Assembly: GCA_034114085.1 (NCBI GenBank)
Contig: JAXEWB010000040.1
Span: 186,001-250,000 of the forward strand
Length of the DNA: 64,000 nt
Direction of reading: 5' to 3'
Origin: Spiro-02 sp034114085
Lineage (GTDB): Bacteria; Spirochaetota; Spirochaetia; Sphaerochaetales; Sphaerochaetaceae
Part shown: one piece after another, positions 34,387 to 43,616 of the stretch
How positions within the stretch are numbered: position 1 is the first letter of the stretch
How the letters are laid out: each line of letters starts with the position of its first letter
The notes under the pieces: model-generated
The model's input: the letters and a program-made list of their open reading frames with translations, nothing else
What the model was told of the DNA's origin: nothing
Database searches by the model: none
Translations under genes and position numbers: made by a program

Positions 34387-35178
34387 ATGGATACAACCCG
34401 GATAGTTTCAAAAGAACCTGGAGAAGTGCAATCCGTCATTAAGACGCTTCGAATTCTGGAGGCGTTGGCGGAACACGACAAAATAACGCTTACTGATTTG
34501 GCTGATCTTGTGGGCGGACACAAAAGTACCGTATATAGGTTCATGTGTACGTTGATTGAACAAGGGTATGCGAAACGGGATGATAGTGATCTTTATTCTC
34601 CTACATTAAAATTGTTCCAAATCGGAATGTGTACATATTCTCGTATTGATTTAGTAAATCAAGCGATGCCCACATTGAAGCGAATGGCATTCTTGTCTGA
34701 AGAAACTGTGCATCTTGCAATGGAAAGTGATGGTCAACTTGTTTATTTGCATAAAATTGAATCATCGCATAGTCTGCGGGTGAGTATGCAGTCGCGTATA
34801 GGTAGTTCTGCTCCTGAGTATTGTACTGGTGTTGGTAAGATACTGCTGGCTTGGGCTTCCGCCGATGATTTGGAGCAATATATGTCAAAATGTCCGTTTT
34901 TACGTTTTACCCCTAGAACTATTTGTAATCGGCTTGATCTTGAGAATGAATTGAATCAGATTCGGGAGCGGGGATATTGCTTTGATGATGAAGAACATGA
35001 AAATGGTGTGCGATGTGTTGCCGCTCCTATCAGGGACTATTATGGAAATGTGATAGCCTCCGTCAGCATTTCCGGCCCCACCGTAAGGCTTGATGATAAT
35101 AGAATGGCATCATTGGTAGATCTTGTCGTAGTATCCGCTCGTGAAATTTCTCAGAGCCTAGGGTGGATAAAAAAATAG
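34387..35178 (+). CDS. IclR family transcriptional regulator (island)
   Basis: 263 residues. N-terminal winged helix-turn-helix (VIKTLRILEALAEHDKITLT, DLVGGHKSTVYRFMCTLIEQ) and C-terminal IclR effector domain (RMAFLSEETVHLAMESDG, MQSRIGSSAPEYCTGVGKILLAW, GYCFDDEEHENGVRCVAAPI). Flanked by the two promoters carrying its presumed operator TAAAACTCAGTTTTA, so it likely regulates the sugar-acid operon and the Liv-type transporter. Effector unknown, probably a keto acid. Codon use is AT-rich like its neighbours. Related to but clearly different from the 39841 IclR protein. Confidence 0.93.
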   Translation: MDTTRIVSKEPGEVQSVIKTLRILEALAEHDKITLTDLADLVGGHKSTVYRFMCTLIEQGYAKRDDSDLYSPTLKLFQIGMCTYSRIDLVNQAMPTLKRMAFLSEETVHLAMESDGQLVYLHKIESSHSLRVSMQSRIGSSAPEYCTGVGKILLAWASADDLEQYMSKCPFLRFTPRTICNRLDLENELNQIRERGYCFDDEEHENGVRCVAAPIRDYYGNVIASVSISGPTVRLDDNRMASLVDLVVVSAREISQSLGWIKK

Positions 35179-35183
35179 TTTTT

Positions 35184-35198
35184 TAAAACTCAGTTTTA
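35184..35198. promoter_or_regulatory. IclR-type operator, island copy 2
   Basis: TAAAACTCAGTTTTA, identical to 34278-34292, ending 6 nt upstream of the -35 of the transporter promoter. The same offset at both promoters suggests activation rather than blocking. Confidence 0.75.
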
Positions 35199-35204
35199 TT
35201 TTTC

Positions 35205-35232
35205 TTGACAAATTGTCATTGTGCCTTAGAAT
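35205..35232 (+). promoter_or_regulatory. Promoter of the Liv-type transporter operon
   Basis: TTGACA (35205-35210), 16 nt, TAGAAT (35227-35232), 27 nt before the ATG; AAGGAGGGG is the ribosome binding site. Confidence 0.75.
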
Positions 35233-35259
35233 TTCAGTAACAATAAAAGGAGGGGCACA

Positions 35260-36390
35260 ATGAACAAACCATTTCGTGTCTTCGTAGTATTAGCTTTATT
35301 GCTTGCGGTTCTCTTTCCTGTTTTGGCGCAGGGAGGGAAAGAAGAAACATCCTCAATCGTGATTGGTGTGGTAGCTGCGCGAACAGGCGATAACGCAGGG
35401 CTTGGTGAGATGCAAGGGAACGGTGCCAAACTTGCCGCACAGGAGATTAATGCTACCGGTGGTGTATTGGGCAGACAGATTGAACTCATTCTTGAAGATT
35501 CCCAGGGGGTTCCTGCTCAAGCGGTAGCTGCTTTGAATAAGCTTATCTATCGTGATAATGCCATTGCCATCGTTGGAGATTGTCAAAGCTCTCCATGTCT
35601 GGGTATGATGCCCGTTATTGAAAAGGCCGGTATTCCGATGTTGCCTCATGGTACCAGTCTGAATATCTGTGAACAGGGGAACCCTTGGATATTCAGAACT
35701 CGTGCGAACGATGTTGTGAAATTCGGCTCCCTCGCGATCTTCCTCGTCGATGAAGGATATAAACGTATTGCTGTCCTTCATGATTCTGCTGATTATGGGT
35801 TGGGTGGAATTCAATCAATTCGAGGTGCATTGGGAGATAGTGCAGCCTCTCTAGTTGTCGCTGACGAGACTTTTACTCCTGGTGACAAGGATTTTAGTTC
35901 CCAGTTGCTGAAGGTTAAGAATGCAAATCCTGATGTAATGATCTTGATTGGTCCTATGACTGATATGGGACTTGCCATGAAACAGGCTAGGCAAATGGGT
36001 CTCAATGTACAGTTCGCTGGTGGAGCCGGAATTGAAGGTTCTACTACGCTAGATGCCGCTGGTGGTGCTGGGGAAGGTTTGATCTTCGCCGCTGGTTTCA
36101 TTTCTGCGAATCCTGATCCTCAGGTTGTCTCTTTTGTTGAATCATTCAAGAAAATCAGTGGAGGGAAAACCCCCGATGATTTTGCTGCTACAGGGTATGA
36201 TGCGGTTTATATCCTTGCGGAAGCAATCAAGTGCGCTGGTTCTACAGAACCTGCTGCTTTGCAAAAAGCTTTGCGTGAGATGACCTTCAAAGGCGTCGAA
36301 GGGACTTTTGATTTTGACGAGAAAGGTGAAGGGTTGCATTCGATGCAATATGGTGTTATCAAAAACGGAACCACTGCTTTCTATAATTGA
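35260..36390 (+). CDS. Branched-chain amino acid-type ABC transporter substrate-binding protein
   Basis: 376 residues. Signal peptide (VFVVLALLLAVLFPVLAQG), then a type I periplasmic-binding fold of the LivJ/Leu-Ile-Val group: GVVAARTGDNAGLGEMQGNG, AAQEINATGGVLGRQIEL, AIVGDCQSSPCLGMMPVIEK, HDSADYGLGG, FAATGYDAVYILAEAI. The mature start AQGGKE recurs in the other binding proteins of this window. Family ligands range from amino acids to aromatic and sugar acids; the operon context favours an organic acid. First gene of a liv-type operon. Confidence 0.9.
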   Translation: MNKPFRVFVVLALLLAVLFPVLAQGGKEETSSIVIGVVAARTGDNAGLGEMQGNGAKLAAQEINATGGVLGRQIELILEDSQGVPAQAVAALNKLIYRDNAIAIVGDCQSSPCLGMMPVIEKAGIPMLPHGTSLNICEQGNPWIFRTRANDVVKFGSLAIFLVDEGYKRIAVLHDSADYGLGGIQSIRGALGDSAASLVVADETFTPGDKDFSSQLLKVKNANPDVMILIGPMTDMGLAMKQARQMGLNVQFAGGAGIEGSTTLDAAGGAGEGLIFAAGFISANPDPQVVSFVESFKKISGGKTPDDFAATGYDAVYILAEAIKCAGSTEPAALQKALREMTFKGVEGTFDFDEKGEGLHSMQYGVIKNGTTAFYN

Positions 36391-36425
36391 TTTTTGGTTA
36401 GGATAGGAAGGATAAGGAGGGATAT

Positions 36426-37319
36426 ATGAATTCGTCGTCAGTGATTATCCAATTGATTGTAAGCGGACTTGCGATAGGAAGCGTATATGGATTGATTGCA
36501 TTAGCCCATTCAATGATATGGAGTGGCGTGCGGGTCGTTAACTTTGCGCAAGGTGAGATACTTATGATCGCGGCATCTGTATCCCTCATGTTTGTAACGG
36601 GTGAATGGGGAGCAAAGCTCCCCTTCATTCCGTCAGCGATAATCGGGGCGCTTGCCTCAGCGTTGTTCGGGTTCTTGATTTATATCTTGGTCATGAGGCC
36701 AACAACAAAAATTGGATTTCTATATGTAATAGGTGGTTGTGTCGGTGTTCAAATGCTGTTGCAAAACATAGCTATCTTAATCTGGGGTGCTACAGGACGG
36801 GCGTATCCTGCGATATTCCCCATGATTCCGATACACATTGGTGGAGTATACATCGTTCCTCAGGATATCTTCATTTTGGTAATTAGTCTTGTCGCGGCTG
36901 GATTGCTCTGGTTTTTTTTGACAAAGACGAAAATCGGGACGGCGATGCGAGCATCTTCTCAAAATCGGTCTGTCGCGGGACTAATGGGTATCAATCATGT
37001 TCTTACAGATGCTCTGACGATTATTATTGCTAGTGCTTTGGCTGGCCTTGCAGGAATTCTGCTAGCTCCAAAATTTTTTGTTACACCATCGATGGGAGCG
37101 TCAATCAATTCCAAGGCTTTTACAGCCGCTGTGCTTGGAGGTTTCGGAAACATTCCTGGAGCTATTGTAGGGGGGCTGTTGCTCGGTATGGTCGAAAATC
37201 TGGCGGGAGGAATATTTTCTTCCCAGTTCAAAGATGCAGTCTCGTTTATTATTTTGATTCTCATCATGATGTTTAAACCTGGTGGGCTGTTTGACGTTGG
37301 ACCGGGGAGGAAAGCATGA
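36426..37319 (+). CDS. LivH-type ABC permease
   Basis: 297 residues, eight or so hydrophobic helices. LivH features: LIVSGLAIGSVYGLIALAHS, VNFAQGEILMIAA, MRASSQNRSVAGLMGIN (EAA-like coupling region), AAVLGGFGNIPGAIVGGLLLG. Forms the membrane channel with LivM for the 35260 binding protein. GGAGG precedes the ATG; its stop overlaps the livM start (ATGA). Confidence 0.93.
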   Translation: MNSSSVIIQLIVSGLAIGSVYGLIALAHSMIWSGVRVVNFAQGEILMIAASVSLMFVTGEWGAKLPFIPSAIIGALASALFGFLIYILVMRPTTKIGFLYVIGGCVGVQMLLQNIAILIWGATGRAYPAIFPMIPIHIGGVYIVPQDIFILVISLVAAGLLWFFLTKTKIGTAMRASSQNRSVAGLMGINHVLTDALTIIIASALAGLAGILLAPKFFVTPSMGASINSKAFTAAVLGGFGNIPGAIVGGLLLGMVENLAGGIFSSQFKDAVSFIILILIMMFKPGGLFDVGPGRKA

Positions 37320-38309
37320 ATTTTACTCAGACAATAAAGAGACACAAGAATATTTATCTACCGATTATTTTTATATTATTAGTTTTGACTGTATTTCTTA
37401 TCAGAGATCCTTATATTTCTCATATAGTGATTATTGGCGGTATTTATGGTTTTATGGCAATCGGCCTCAATATTGTAACAGGACTGTGTGGACAGATTAA
37501 CCTTGGTATGGCTGGTTTTTATGCCATTGGATCATACACTTCGGCTTTATTGGCATCAAAACTTAACGTGAGTTTCTGGATTGCATTTCCTATAGCGATT
37601 TTATTTGCGGCAATTGCTGGCCTCATTATTGGCTATCCCGCGCTGAAGGTCAGGGGGGGGGGTCTATCTTGTCTTGATAACGACTAGCTTCGCAAGTATC
37701 ATACAGACTATTTTGACTCAGTGGGTGAGTTTGACAAATGGTCCCATGGGAGTCGTCGGAATCGCATCACCGTCATTATTTGGTTTTACCGTCAGAACAC
37801 TGAATCAATGGATGGTTCTTGTCTATATACTCTTGTTTGTAGCTATGATCATTGCTATGCGCATAGAACGTTCTCGGATTGGGCGCAGTCTGAAAGCTAT
37901 CAGGGAAAGTGATACTTCAGCGCAGAGCCTTGGCATCAATTTGGCGTATTACAAGATTCTCGCATTCATTATATCTGCCGCATTTGGCGGGGCCGGTGGA
38001 TCTCTGTATGCGCATTATATGACGACGGTCAGTCCTGATATTTACAACATGAATTTGAGTGTCCTCGCTCTGACAATGATTGTCATCGGTGGCGTAGGGT
38101 CAATTCCTGGATCCATTCTTGGTGGACTTGTTATTGCTATCCTTCCTGAATCTTTGAGATTCCTCGGTTCATGGCAGATGGTGATTTATTCATTGCTCAT
38201 AGTTATGGCGACTATTTTTCTCAAACATGGACTCCTCGGGGGAGGGGTCGATGTCTACCAATTTTTCAAAAAAGCGTTTATAGGGAGAGATGCTGACAAT
38301 GAAAACTAA
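37316..38309 (+). pseudogene. LivM-type ABC permease interrupted at a 10-G tract
   Basis: The first part (37316-37687) reads as LivM (GGIYGFMAIGLNIVTGLCGQ, INLGMAGFYAIGSYTSAL, GYPALKVRG), then a run of ten Gs (37663-37672) shifts the frame to a stop. The second part continues exactly where expected in the +1-shifted frame (VLITTSFASIIQTIL, LKAIRESDTSAQSLGIN, VIGGVGSIPGSILGGL) to 38309. With nine Gs the gene would be one intact frame of about 330 codons. It is therefore either phase-variable by slippage, a fresh mutation, or a sequencing error. All other operon genes are intact. Confidence 0.85.
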
Positions 38310-39840
38310 TGTGTCGGAATCCATACTTGCCGTACAAGGAATTGTCAAAAAATTTGGTGGAGTCGTTGCACTTGACGGTGTAGATTTGACAGTTCATACA
38401 GGAGAAATTCGCGGGTTGATTGGTCCCAACGGATCTGGTAAAACAACTATGTTCAATGTTCTGACAGGATATATACCGGTTACTGCGGGGATCATGAATT
38501 TTGAGGGAAATACGATAAAGGGTCTGTCGACGTATCAGCTTGCTCGGAAAGGCATAGCAAGAACTTTTCAGCATATTGAACTGTTTAAGGGTCTATCTGT
38601 CCTGGATAATGTGACTGTTGCTGTACAATGTAGGGAAAAATCAAGGCCATTTGGTGTTATGTTCAATACTCCGGTCATCAAACGGGACGAGCAGACTTTT
38701 AGAAAAAAAGCTGAACAAGCATTAGAGTTTGTGGGAATCATCCAATATAAGGATTATCCAGCCAGTGGACTTGCCTATGGACAGCAACGACTTGTTGAAA
38801 TTGCTCGGGCTTTGGCGACTGAACCTCGGCTGTTGTTGCTTGATGAACCTGCTGCTGGGATGAATCCTACTGAGAAACAGAACCTATCACACTTAATCAA
38901 CAAAATACGTGAAAGTGGAATCACTGTCGTATTGATTGATCATGATATGAAGATGGTTTGTGGGCTTGCCGATGAAATTACTGTATTGGATTGTGGAAAA
39001 AAAATCGCAGAAGGCAAACCTGAAGATATCCAGAATAATCCAGCAGTCATTGCGGCATATCTGGGAGAAGGTTCTAATGAAGGTATATCCGTCCATAAGA
39101 AAAGTTCCTTCAATGAATATGAACAGCATAAAGATATTCTTTCTTTGGATCATATAAACACATATTATGGAGCCGCACATATTCTCAAGGATATAACTTT
39201 TTCTGTAAAGGCTGGGGAATTTGTAGCATTGATTGGTGCAAATGGAGCGGGAAAAACAACTTTGTTGCGAACAATCAGTGGCATGATTACTCCAAAGTTT
39301 GGAAAGATATCCTATGAGGGGTTCGATATTACGGCGGTGCCTGTATATAAATTGGTCGCTGAAGGTGTTATACATGTCCCAGAAGGAAGAGGAATTTTTC
39401 CCCAGTTGACAGTTCGAGAAAATATCATGATGGGCGCATATTTAAGAAAAGACAAGAATGATATCGAAAAAGATTACGAATATGCTCTGTCTTTGTTTCC
39501 CCGACTTCAAGAACGTATTGCCCAGTTGGGTGGTTCATTATCTGGTGGAGAACAACAGATGCTTGCCATAGCACGAGCCATGATGGCCCGGCCTAAGTTG
39601 CTCCTGCTGGATGAGCCATCCATGGGGCTTTCGCCAAGATATACGGAAGAAGTGTTCAAAGTGGTAAGCAGAATTCACGCAGATGGACAGACCGTAGTAT
39701 TAGTTGAACAGAACGCAAAAGCGGCGCTATCTGTTGCGGATAGGGCATTCGTTATTGAGGTCGGTAGTATTGTTTTGGAAGGTCCTGCACAAAAACTACT
39801 TCAAGATCCAAAGGTACGCGCAGCATATCTTGGAGGGTGA
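38299..39840 (+). CDS. Fused LivG-LivF ABC transporter ATPase
   Basis: 513 residues holding two complete ABC ATPase domains in one chain. Domain 1 (about 8-255) is LivG-like: Walker A GPNGSGKTT, LARKGIARTFQHIELFKGLS, signature LAYGQQRLVEIARAL, Walker B LLLLDEPAAGMNP. Domain 2 (about 280-513) is LivF-like: GANGAGKTT, EGVIHVPEGRGIFPQLT, LSGGEQQMLAIARAM, LLLLDEPSMGLSP. LivG and LivF are normally separate proteins. ATG 38299 has better spacing to GGGAG than ATG 38290. The stop abuts the stop of the convergent iclR gene with no gap. Confidence 0.92.
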   Translation: MKTNVSESILAVQGIVKKFGGVVALDGVDLTVHTGEIRGLIGPNGSGKTTMFNVLTGYIPVTAGIMNFEGNTIKGLSTYQLARKGIARTFQHIELFKGLSVLDNVTVAVQCREKSRPFGVMFNTPVIKRDEQTFRKKAEQALEFVGIIQYKDYPASGLAYGQQRLVEIARALATEPRLLLLDEPAAGMNPTEKQNLSHLINKIRESGITVVLIDHDMKMVCGLADEITVLDCGKKIAEGKPEDIQNNPAVIAAYLGEGSNEGISVHKKSSFNEYEQHKDILSLDHINTYYGAAHILKDITFSVKAGEFVALIGANGAGKTTLLRTISGMITPKFGKISYEGFDITAVPVYKLVAEGVIHVPEGRGIFPQLTVRENIMMGAYLRKDKNDIEKDYEYALSLFPRLQERIAQLGGSLSGGEQQMLAIARAMMARPKLLLLDEPSMGLSPRYTEEVFKVVSRIHADGQTVVLVEQNAKAALSVADRAFVIEVGSIVLEGPAQKLLQDPKVRAAYLGG

Positions 39841-40647
39841 TTATTGTTTCTCCGGCTCCCAGCCCAACAGCTCCGATAGACGGCCGCACGCCTGTTTGAT
39901 CATCTCGACGGTCAGATCGAACCCCTTTCGCTCGAAACGGAACAACGGCCATGAAACGCTCATGGCCGCGATCACCTTGCCGGTATAGTCGCGCACGGGA
40001 GCGCCGATGCACATGATCCCCTGCTCATGCTCCTCGTCGTCCATCGCCCAGCCCCTGGCTCGGATGGCGGCAAGCTCCGCCTTGACCGCTTCGGGGGTAC
40101 GGAGCGTCTTGGGAGTGAACGGCTTGAGTTGCCGCCCCGCCAGATATTCCTCCACCTCCTGCTCCGACATATCGGAAAGCAGGATCTTGCCAATCGCCGT
40201 ACAGTAGAGGGGGATCATCTTGCCCACGCGCGAATACATCCGCAACGTGTAGGAAGACTCTTTTTTCAGGACGTAGACGGCGTGGTCGTCTTCAAGGATT
40301 CCCATATGCACCGTCTCGCCGAGATTTTCACAAAGCAGTTCCGCGATGGGTTGGGCTAGATTGATCAGATCCAGATGCTCCAGCCCATGCGAACCCACGG
40401 AGAACATCTTCAGCGTGAGCGAATAACGGTCACCGGGATCCCGGTAGACATAGCCGAGACTGGCGAGCGTTGAAAGAAACCTCAGAAGCGTGGCCTTCGG
40501 CAGCTCCGTCTCCTTCGCCAACTGTTCGAGATTGATGCTCTTGTGCCGTGCCAACCTCTCCAATATGGTAATGGTCCGTACTACCGAACTGATCTGCTGC
40601 TTGTCAGAACCAGTCTGTTCCAGCTCTTCGATTTCTTTCTTGCTCAC
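39841..40647 (-). CDS. kdgR: IclR family regulator, KdgR-like
   Basis: 268 residues. Winged HTH (SSVVRTITILERLARHKSIN, ELPKATLLRFLSTLASLGYV) and IclR effector domain (LLCENLGETVHMGILEDDHA, RVGKMIPLYCTAIGKILLSD, GWAMDDEEHEQGIMCIGAPV). It is the last gene of the galacturonate operon, 36 nt after uxaC. Context and the KdgR-like boxes at 46218 and 24921 suggest it is the functional KdgR, responding to KDG or KDPG; this assignment is inferred. Confidence 0.85.
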   Translation of the reverse strand: MSKKEIEELEQTGSDKQQISSVVRTITILERLARHKSINLEQLAKETELPKATLLRFLSTLASLGYVYRDPGDRYSLTLKMFSVGSHGLEHLDLINLAQPIAELLCENLGETVHMGILEDDHAVYVLKKESSYTLRMYSRVGKMIPLYCTAIGKILLSDMSEQEVEEYLAGRQLKPFTPKTLRTPEAVKAELAAIRARGWAMDDEEHEQGIMCIGAPVRDYTGKVIAAMSVSWPLFRFERKGFDLTVEMIKQACGRLSELLGWEPEKQ

Positions 40648-40683
40648 TTGCGATTGCTCCCCGGCTGACAGTCTTGGTCGATG

Positions 40684-42087
40684 TCAGCCCTCGAAATACG
40701 CCTTTGCGTTTCCAAACGAGATATTCTTCACCATCTCGCCCAACATGTCAATGTCGTTCGGAATCTCCCCGGCTTCGACCCATGTTCCGAGAATATTGCA
40801 CAGTATCCTGCGGAAATACTCATGGCGGGGGTAGGAGAGGAACGAACGGCTGTCGGTCAGCATGCCGACGAAACGTCCGAGCAGGCCGATATTGCCAAGG
40901 ACCTTCATCTGTTCCTCCATGCCGTCGCGGTGGTCGCAGAACCACCAGGCCGAACCAAGCTGCATCTTGCCGGGGATACCGTCCTGGTAACAGCCCATCA
41001 ACGTGGCCAACGGGTAGTAGTCCTTCGGATTGAGCGTGTAGAGGATCGTCTTGGGCAGGTTGTCCGTTGCGGCCATGGCGTTGAGCAACGCGCTGAGGTT
41101 CTGGGACATCGCCATGTCATGGGACGCATCGTAGCCGGTATCAGGCCCAAGCTGCCTGAACATGCGGGTATTGTTGTCGCGGATGGAGGCGAAATGCAAC
41201 TGCATCGCGATATTCCGCTTGTTGTAGGCTTTCGCCAGGGCAATCAGCACACGGGTTCTGTAGGCATCGACTTCGCACTGGCAGAGAGCGGCTCCTTCCA
41301 TCTTCTTTGCGAAGATCGCCTCCACTTCCGCGTCGTTCTTGATTGCGAACGGGGCGTAGGCGAGGGCGTGGTCGCTGGCCTTGCAGCCGAGGGCGGCGAA
41401 GAAGTCAAGCCGTTTCTCCAATGCGGAAATGACATCGGAGACCGACTTGATCTCCATGCCAGCCGCTTTGCCCAGCTTGGCGATGTACTCGGCGAAGTCT
41501 GGCTTGTCGATGTTCAGCGCCTTGTCGGGGCGGAACGACGGAATGACCTTCGCGGGACACTTGCCTTCCTTGGCGATGACTTCATGGTAGTGGAGGTCGT
41601 CGGCGGGATCATCGGTAGTGCCGACGGCGTAGACATTGAACTTCTTCATGATACCGAATACGGAAAGCTCAGGATCGTTGGCGAACTTCTCATTGGCGAT
41701 TCTATAGATTTCCGGAGCGTTCTTGCGGTTGAGCACCAGGTCGATGCCGAAATACCGCTGTAGTTCCAGGTGCGTCCAATGGAACAGCGGATTGCCGACC
41801 AGTTGCTCCATCGTTCCGGCCCAAGCGAGGAACTTCTCGTACGGATCGGCGTCCTTGCCGGTGACGAGCGTTTCAGGAACCCCGTTGGCCCGCATCATCC
41901 TCCACTTGTAGTGGTCGCCGCCAAGCCATGCGTCGGTAATGGTGGTGAACCGCTTGTCGGTCGCGATCTCCTGGGGGATCAGGTGGCAGTGGTAGTCGAA
42001 GATCGGCTGCCCGGCCGCGTAATCGTGGTACAGGACCTCGGCGGTCTTGTTGTTCAACATGAAATTCTCATCCATAAATTTCTTCAT
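40684..42087 (-). CDS. uxaC: Glucuronate/galacturonate isomerase
   Basis: 467 residues, full UxaC length. Signatures: QPIFDYHCHLIPQEIA (metal His pair), WLGGDHYKWRMMRANGVPE, FHWTHLELQRYFGI, QLHFASIRDNNTRMF, GSAWWFCDHRDGMEEQM and TDSRSFLSYPRHEYFRRILC. Converts galacturonate to tagaturonate and glucuronate to fructuronate, the entry step here. The start overlaps the uxaA stop by 4 nt. Confidence 0.97.
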   Translation of the reverse strand: MKKFMDENFMLNNKTAEVLYHDYAAGQPIFDYHCHLIPQEIATDKRFTTITDAWLGGDHYKWRMMRANGVPETLVTGKDADPYEKFLAWAGTMEQLVGNPLFHWTHLELQRYFGIDLVLNRKNAPEIYRIANEKFANDPELSVFGIMKKFNVYAVGTTDDPADDLHYHEVIAKEGKCPAKVIPSFRPDKALNIDKPDFAEYIAKLGKAAGMEIKSVSDVISALEKRLDFFAALGCKASDHALAYAPFAIKNDAEVEAIFAKKMEGAALCQCEVDAYRTRVLIALAKAYNKRNIAMQLHFASIRDNNTRMFRQLGPDTGYDASHDMAMSQNLSALLNAMAATDNLPKTILYTLNPKDYYPLATLMGCYQDGIPGKMQLGSAWWFCDHRDGMEEQMKVLGNIGLLGRFVGMLTDSRSFLSYPRHEYFRRILCNILGTWVEAGEIPNDIDMLGEMVKNISFGNAKAYFEG

Positions 42088-43607
42088 AGTATTACACCGT
42101 CCTTGAATAGCGAGATTTCGGCATATCCGTTCTGCTCGTTCTTAGTATGATAAACTCCCGATGCGGTATCGGCAATCAATTTGATGAAATCCTCGGTCAC
42201 AACGCCATCGTTCTCATGCAGCAACCGTCCTGCGTTGAAATCTATCCAGTTCGTTTTCTTTTGCGCCAGCATGTCGTTGCTCGCTACCTTCACCGTCGGT
42301 ACGGGAGCGCCGAGCGGAGTTCCCCGGCCTGTGGTGAACAGAATCAGATGCGCTCCGGCGGCGGTCTGCGCCGTAGTGGACACGATATCGTTTCCCGGCC
42401 CGCTGAGCAGGTTCAGCCCCGTATGGGCTACCCTGTCCCCATAGCCGAGCACAGCCTCGACCGGAGCCTGTCCACCCTTCTGTACACAGCCGAGGCTCTT
42501 GTCCTCAAGCGTGCTGATGCCGCCCGCTTTGTTGCCGGGCGAGGGGTTTTCGTAGACCACCTGGTCGTGCTTGACGAAATACTGCTTGAAATCGTTGATC
42601 AACGCCACGGTCTGGTCATAGATTCCACGGCTGACGCAACGGTTCATCAGCATCTGCTCCGCACCGAACATCTCAGGGACCTCGGTCAGAATGGCCGTTC
42701 CCCCCATTGCGGTGAGGGCGTCGCAGAACCTTCCGACCAAGGCGTTCGCCGTAATGCCGCTGAAACCGTCCGAGCCGCCGCACTTGAAGCCTACGACGAG
42801 CTTGTTCATCGGAACAGGTGTGCGAACGTCCTTCGACGCCACATCGGCCAACTCCCGGAGCAGGTTCCGTCCGGCTTCAACCTCGTCCTCAACCTCTTGG
42901 GCGACCAGAAACTTGACCCGCCGGGGATCGACCGGCCCGACCAGTTCCCTGAATGAAGCCATGGTGTTGTTCTCACAGCCAAGTCCGAGTACCAGCACGC
43001 CCCCGGCGTTCGGGTGATGCACCAGATCCGCCAGAATCCTTCTGGTCGCCTCGTGGTCGTCTCCCATCTGGGAACAACCATACGGATGGTTCCAGACATG
43101 AATGCCGTCCAGCGGCAAGGCCGTGAATTCCTTCCTGGCCCATTCAACCAACTGGTTTGCTATTTGGTTGACGCATCCCACGGTCGGGACGATCCATAGC
43201 TCGTTGCGCACACCGATGCGACCGTCAGCCCGCTGGTACGCCTGGATGGTCGGAATCTTGCCCGCCCATTCTTCCTTGCGTTGTTCGGCGGCCTTTATGC
43301 AGGCCTTTGCCGCGGCTTCATCGTAATGGTACTCGGCGCTTTCGGCCAGCAGCGTCCTAATATTGTGGGCATGGACATGGCTACCGGCGGGAATCAGCTC
43401 TTTAGCCGCTCCGATCGGATAGCCATATTTGATTACCGGCGTACCCGGTTGCAGGTCCGCAAGGGCTACCTTGTGACCCGCCGGAACGTCGGTGACGACC
43501 GTCAACGGCTTGCCCGCGACCACGACGACCTCTCCTTTCACAAGAGGCTCTATCGCCACGGCTACCGAGTCGGTCGGATGAATCTTCAAAACTTTGTTCA
43601 CTTGCAT
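42084..43607 (-). CDS. uxaA: Altronate dehydratase
   Basis: 507 residues: N-terminal SAF domain (HPTDSVAVAIEPLVKGE, IPAGSHVHAHNIRT) and large UxaA domain (GRIGVRNELWIVPTVGCVN, HPYGCSQMGDDHEATRRIL, GLGCENNTMASF, KCGGSDGFSGITAN, FTTGRGTPLGAPVPTVKVA). Dehydrates altronate to 2-keto-3-deoxygluconate, probably with Fe2+. 9 nt after uxaB in transcription order, overlapping uxaC by 4 nt. Confidence 0.97.
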   Translation of the reverse strand: MQVNKVLKIHPTDSVAVAIEPLVKGEVVVVAGKPLTVVTDVPAGHKVALADLQPGTPVIKYGYPIGAAKELIPAGSHVHAHNIRTLLAESAEYHYDEAAAKACIKAAEQRKEEWAGKIPTIQAYQRADGRIGVRNELWIVPTVGCVNQIANQLVEWARKEFTALPLDGIHVWNHPYGCSQMGDDHEATRRILADLVHHPNAGGVLVLGLGCENNTMASFRELVGPVDPRRVKFLVAQEVEDEVEAGRNLLRELADVASKDVRTPVPMNKLVVGFKCGGSDGFSGITANALVGRFCDALTAMGGTAILTEVPEMFGAEQMLMNRCVSRGIYDQTVALINDFKQYFVKHDQVVYENPSPGNKAGGISTLEDKSLGCVQKGGQAPVEAVLGYGDRVAHTGLNLLSGPGNDIVSTTAQTAAGAHLILFTTGRGTPLGAPVPTVKVASNDMLAQKKTNWIDFNAGRLLHENDGVVTEDFIKLIADTASGVYHTKNEQNGYAEISLFKDGVIL

Positions 43608-43616
43608 GGCGTCCCC

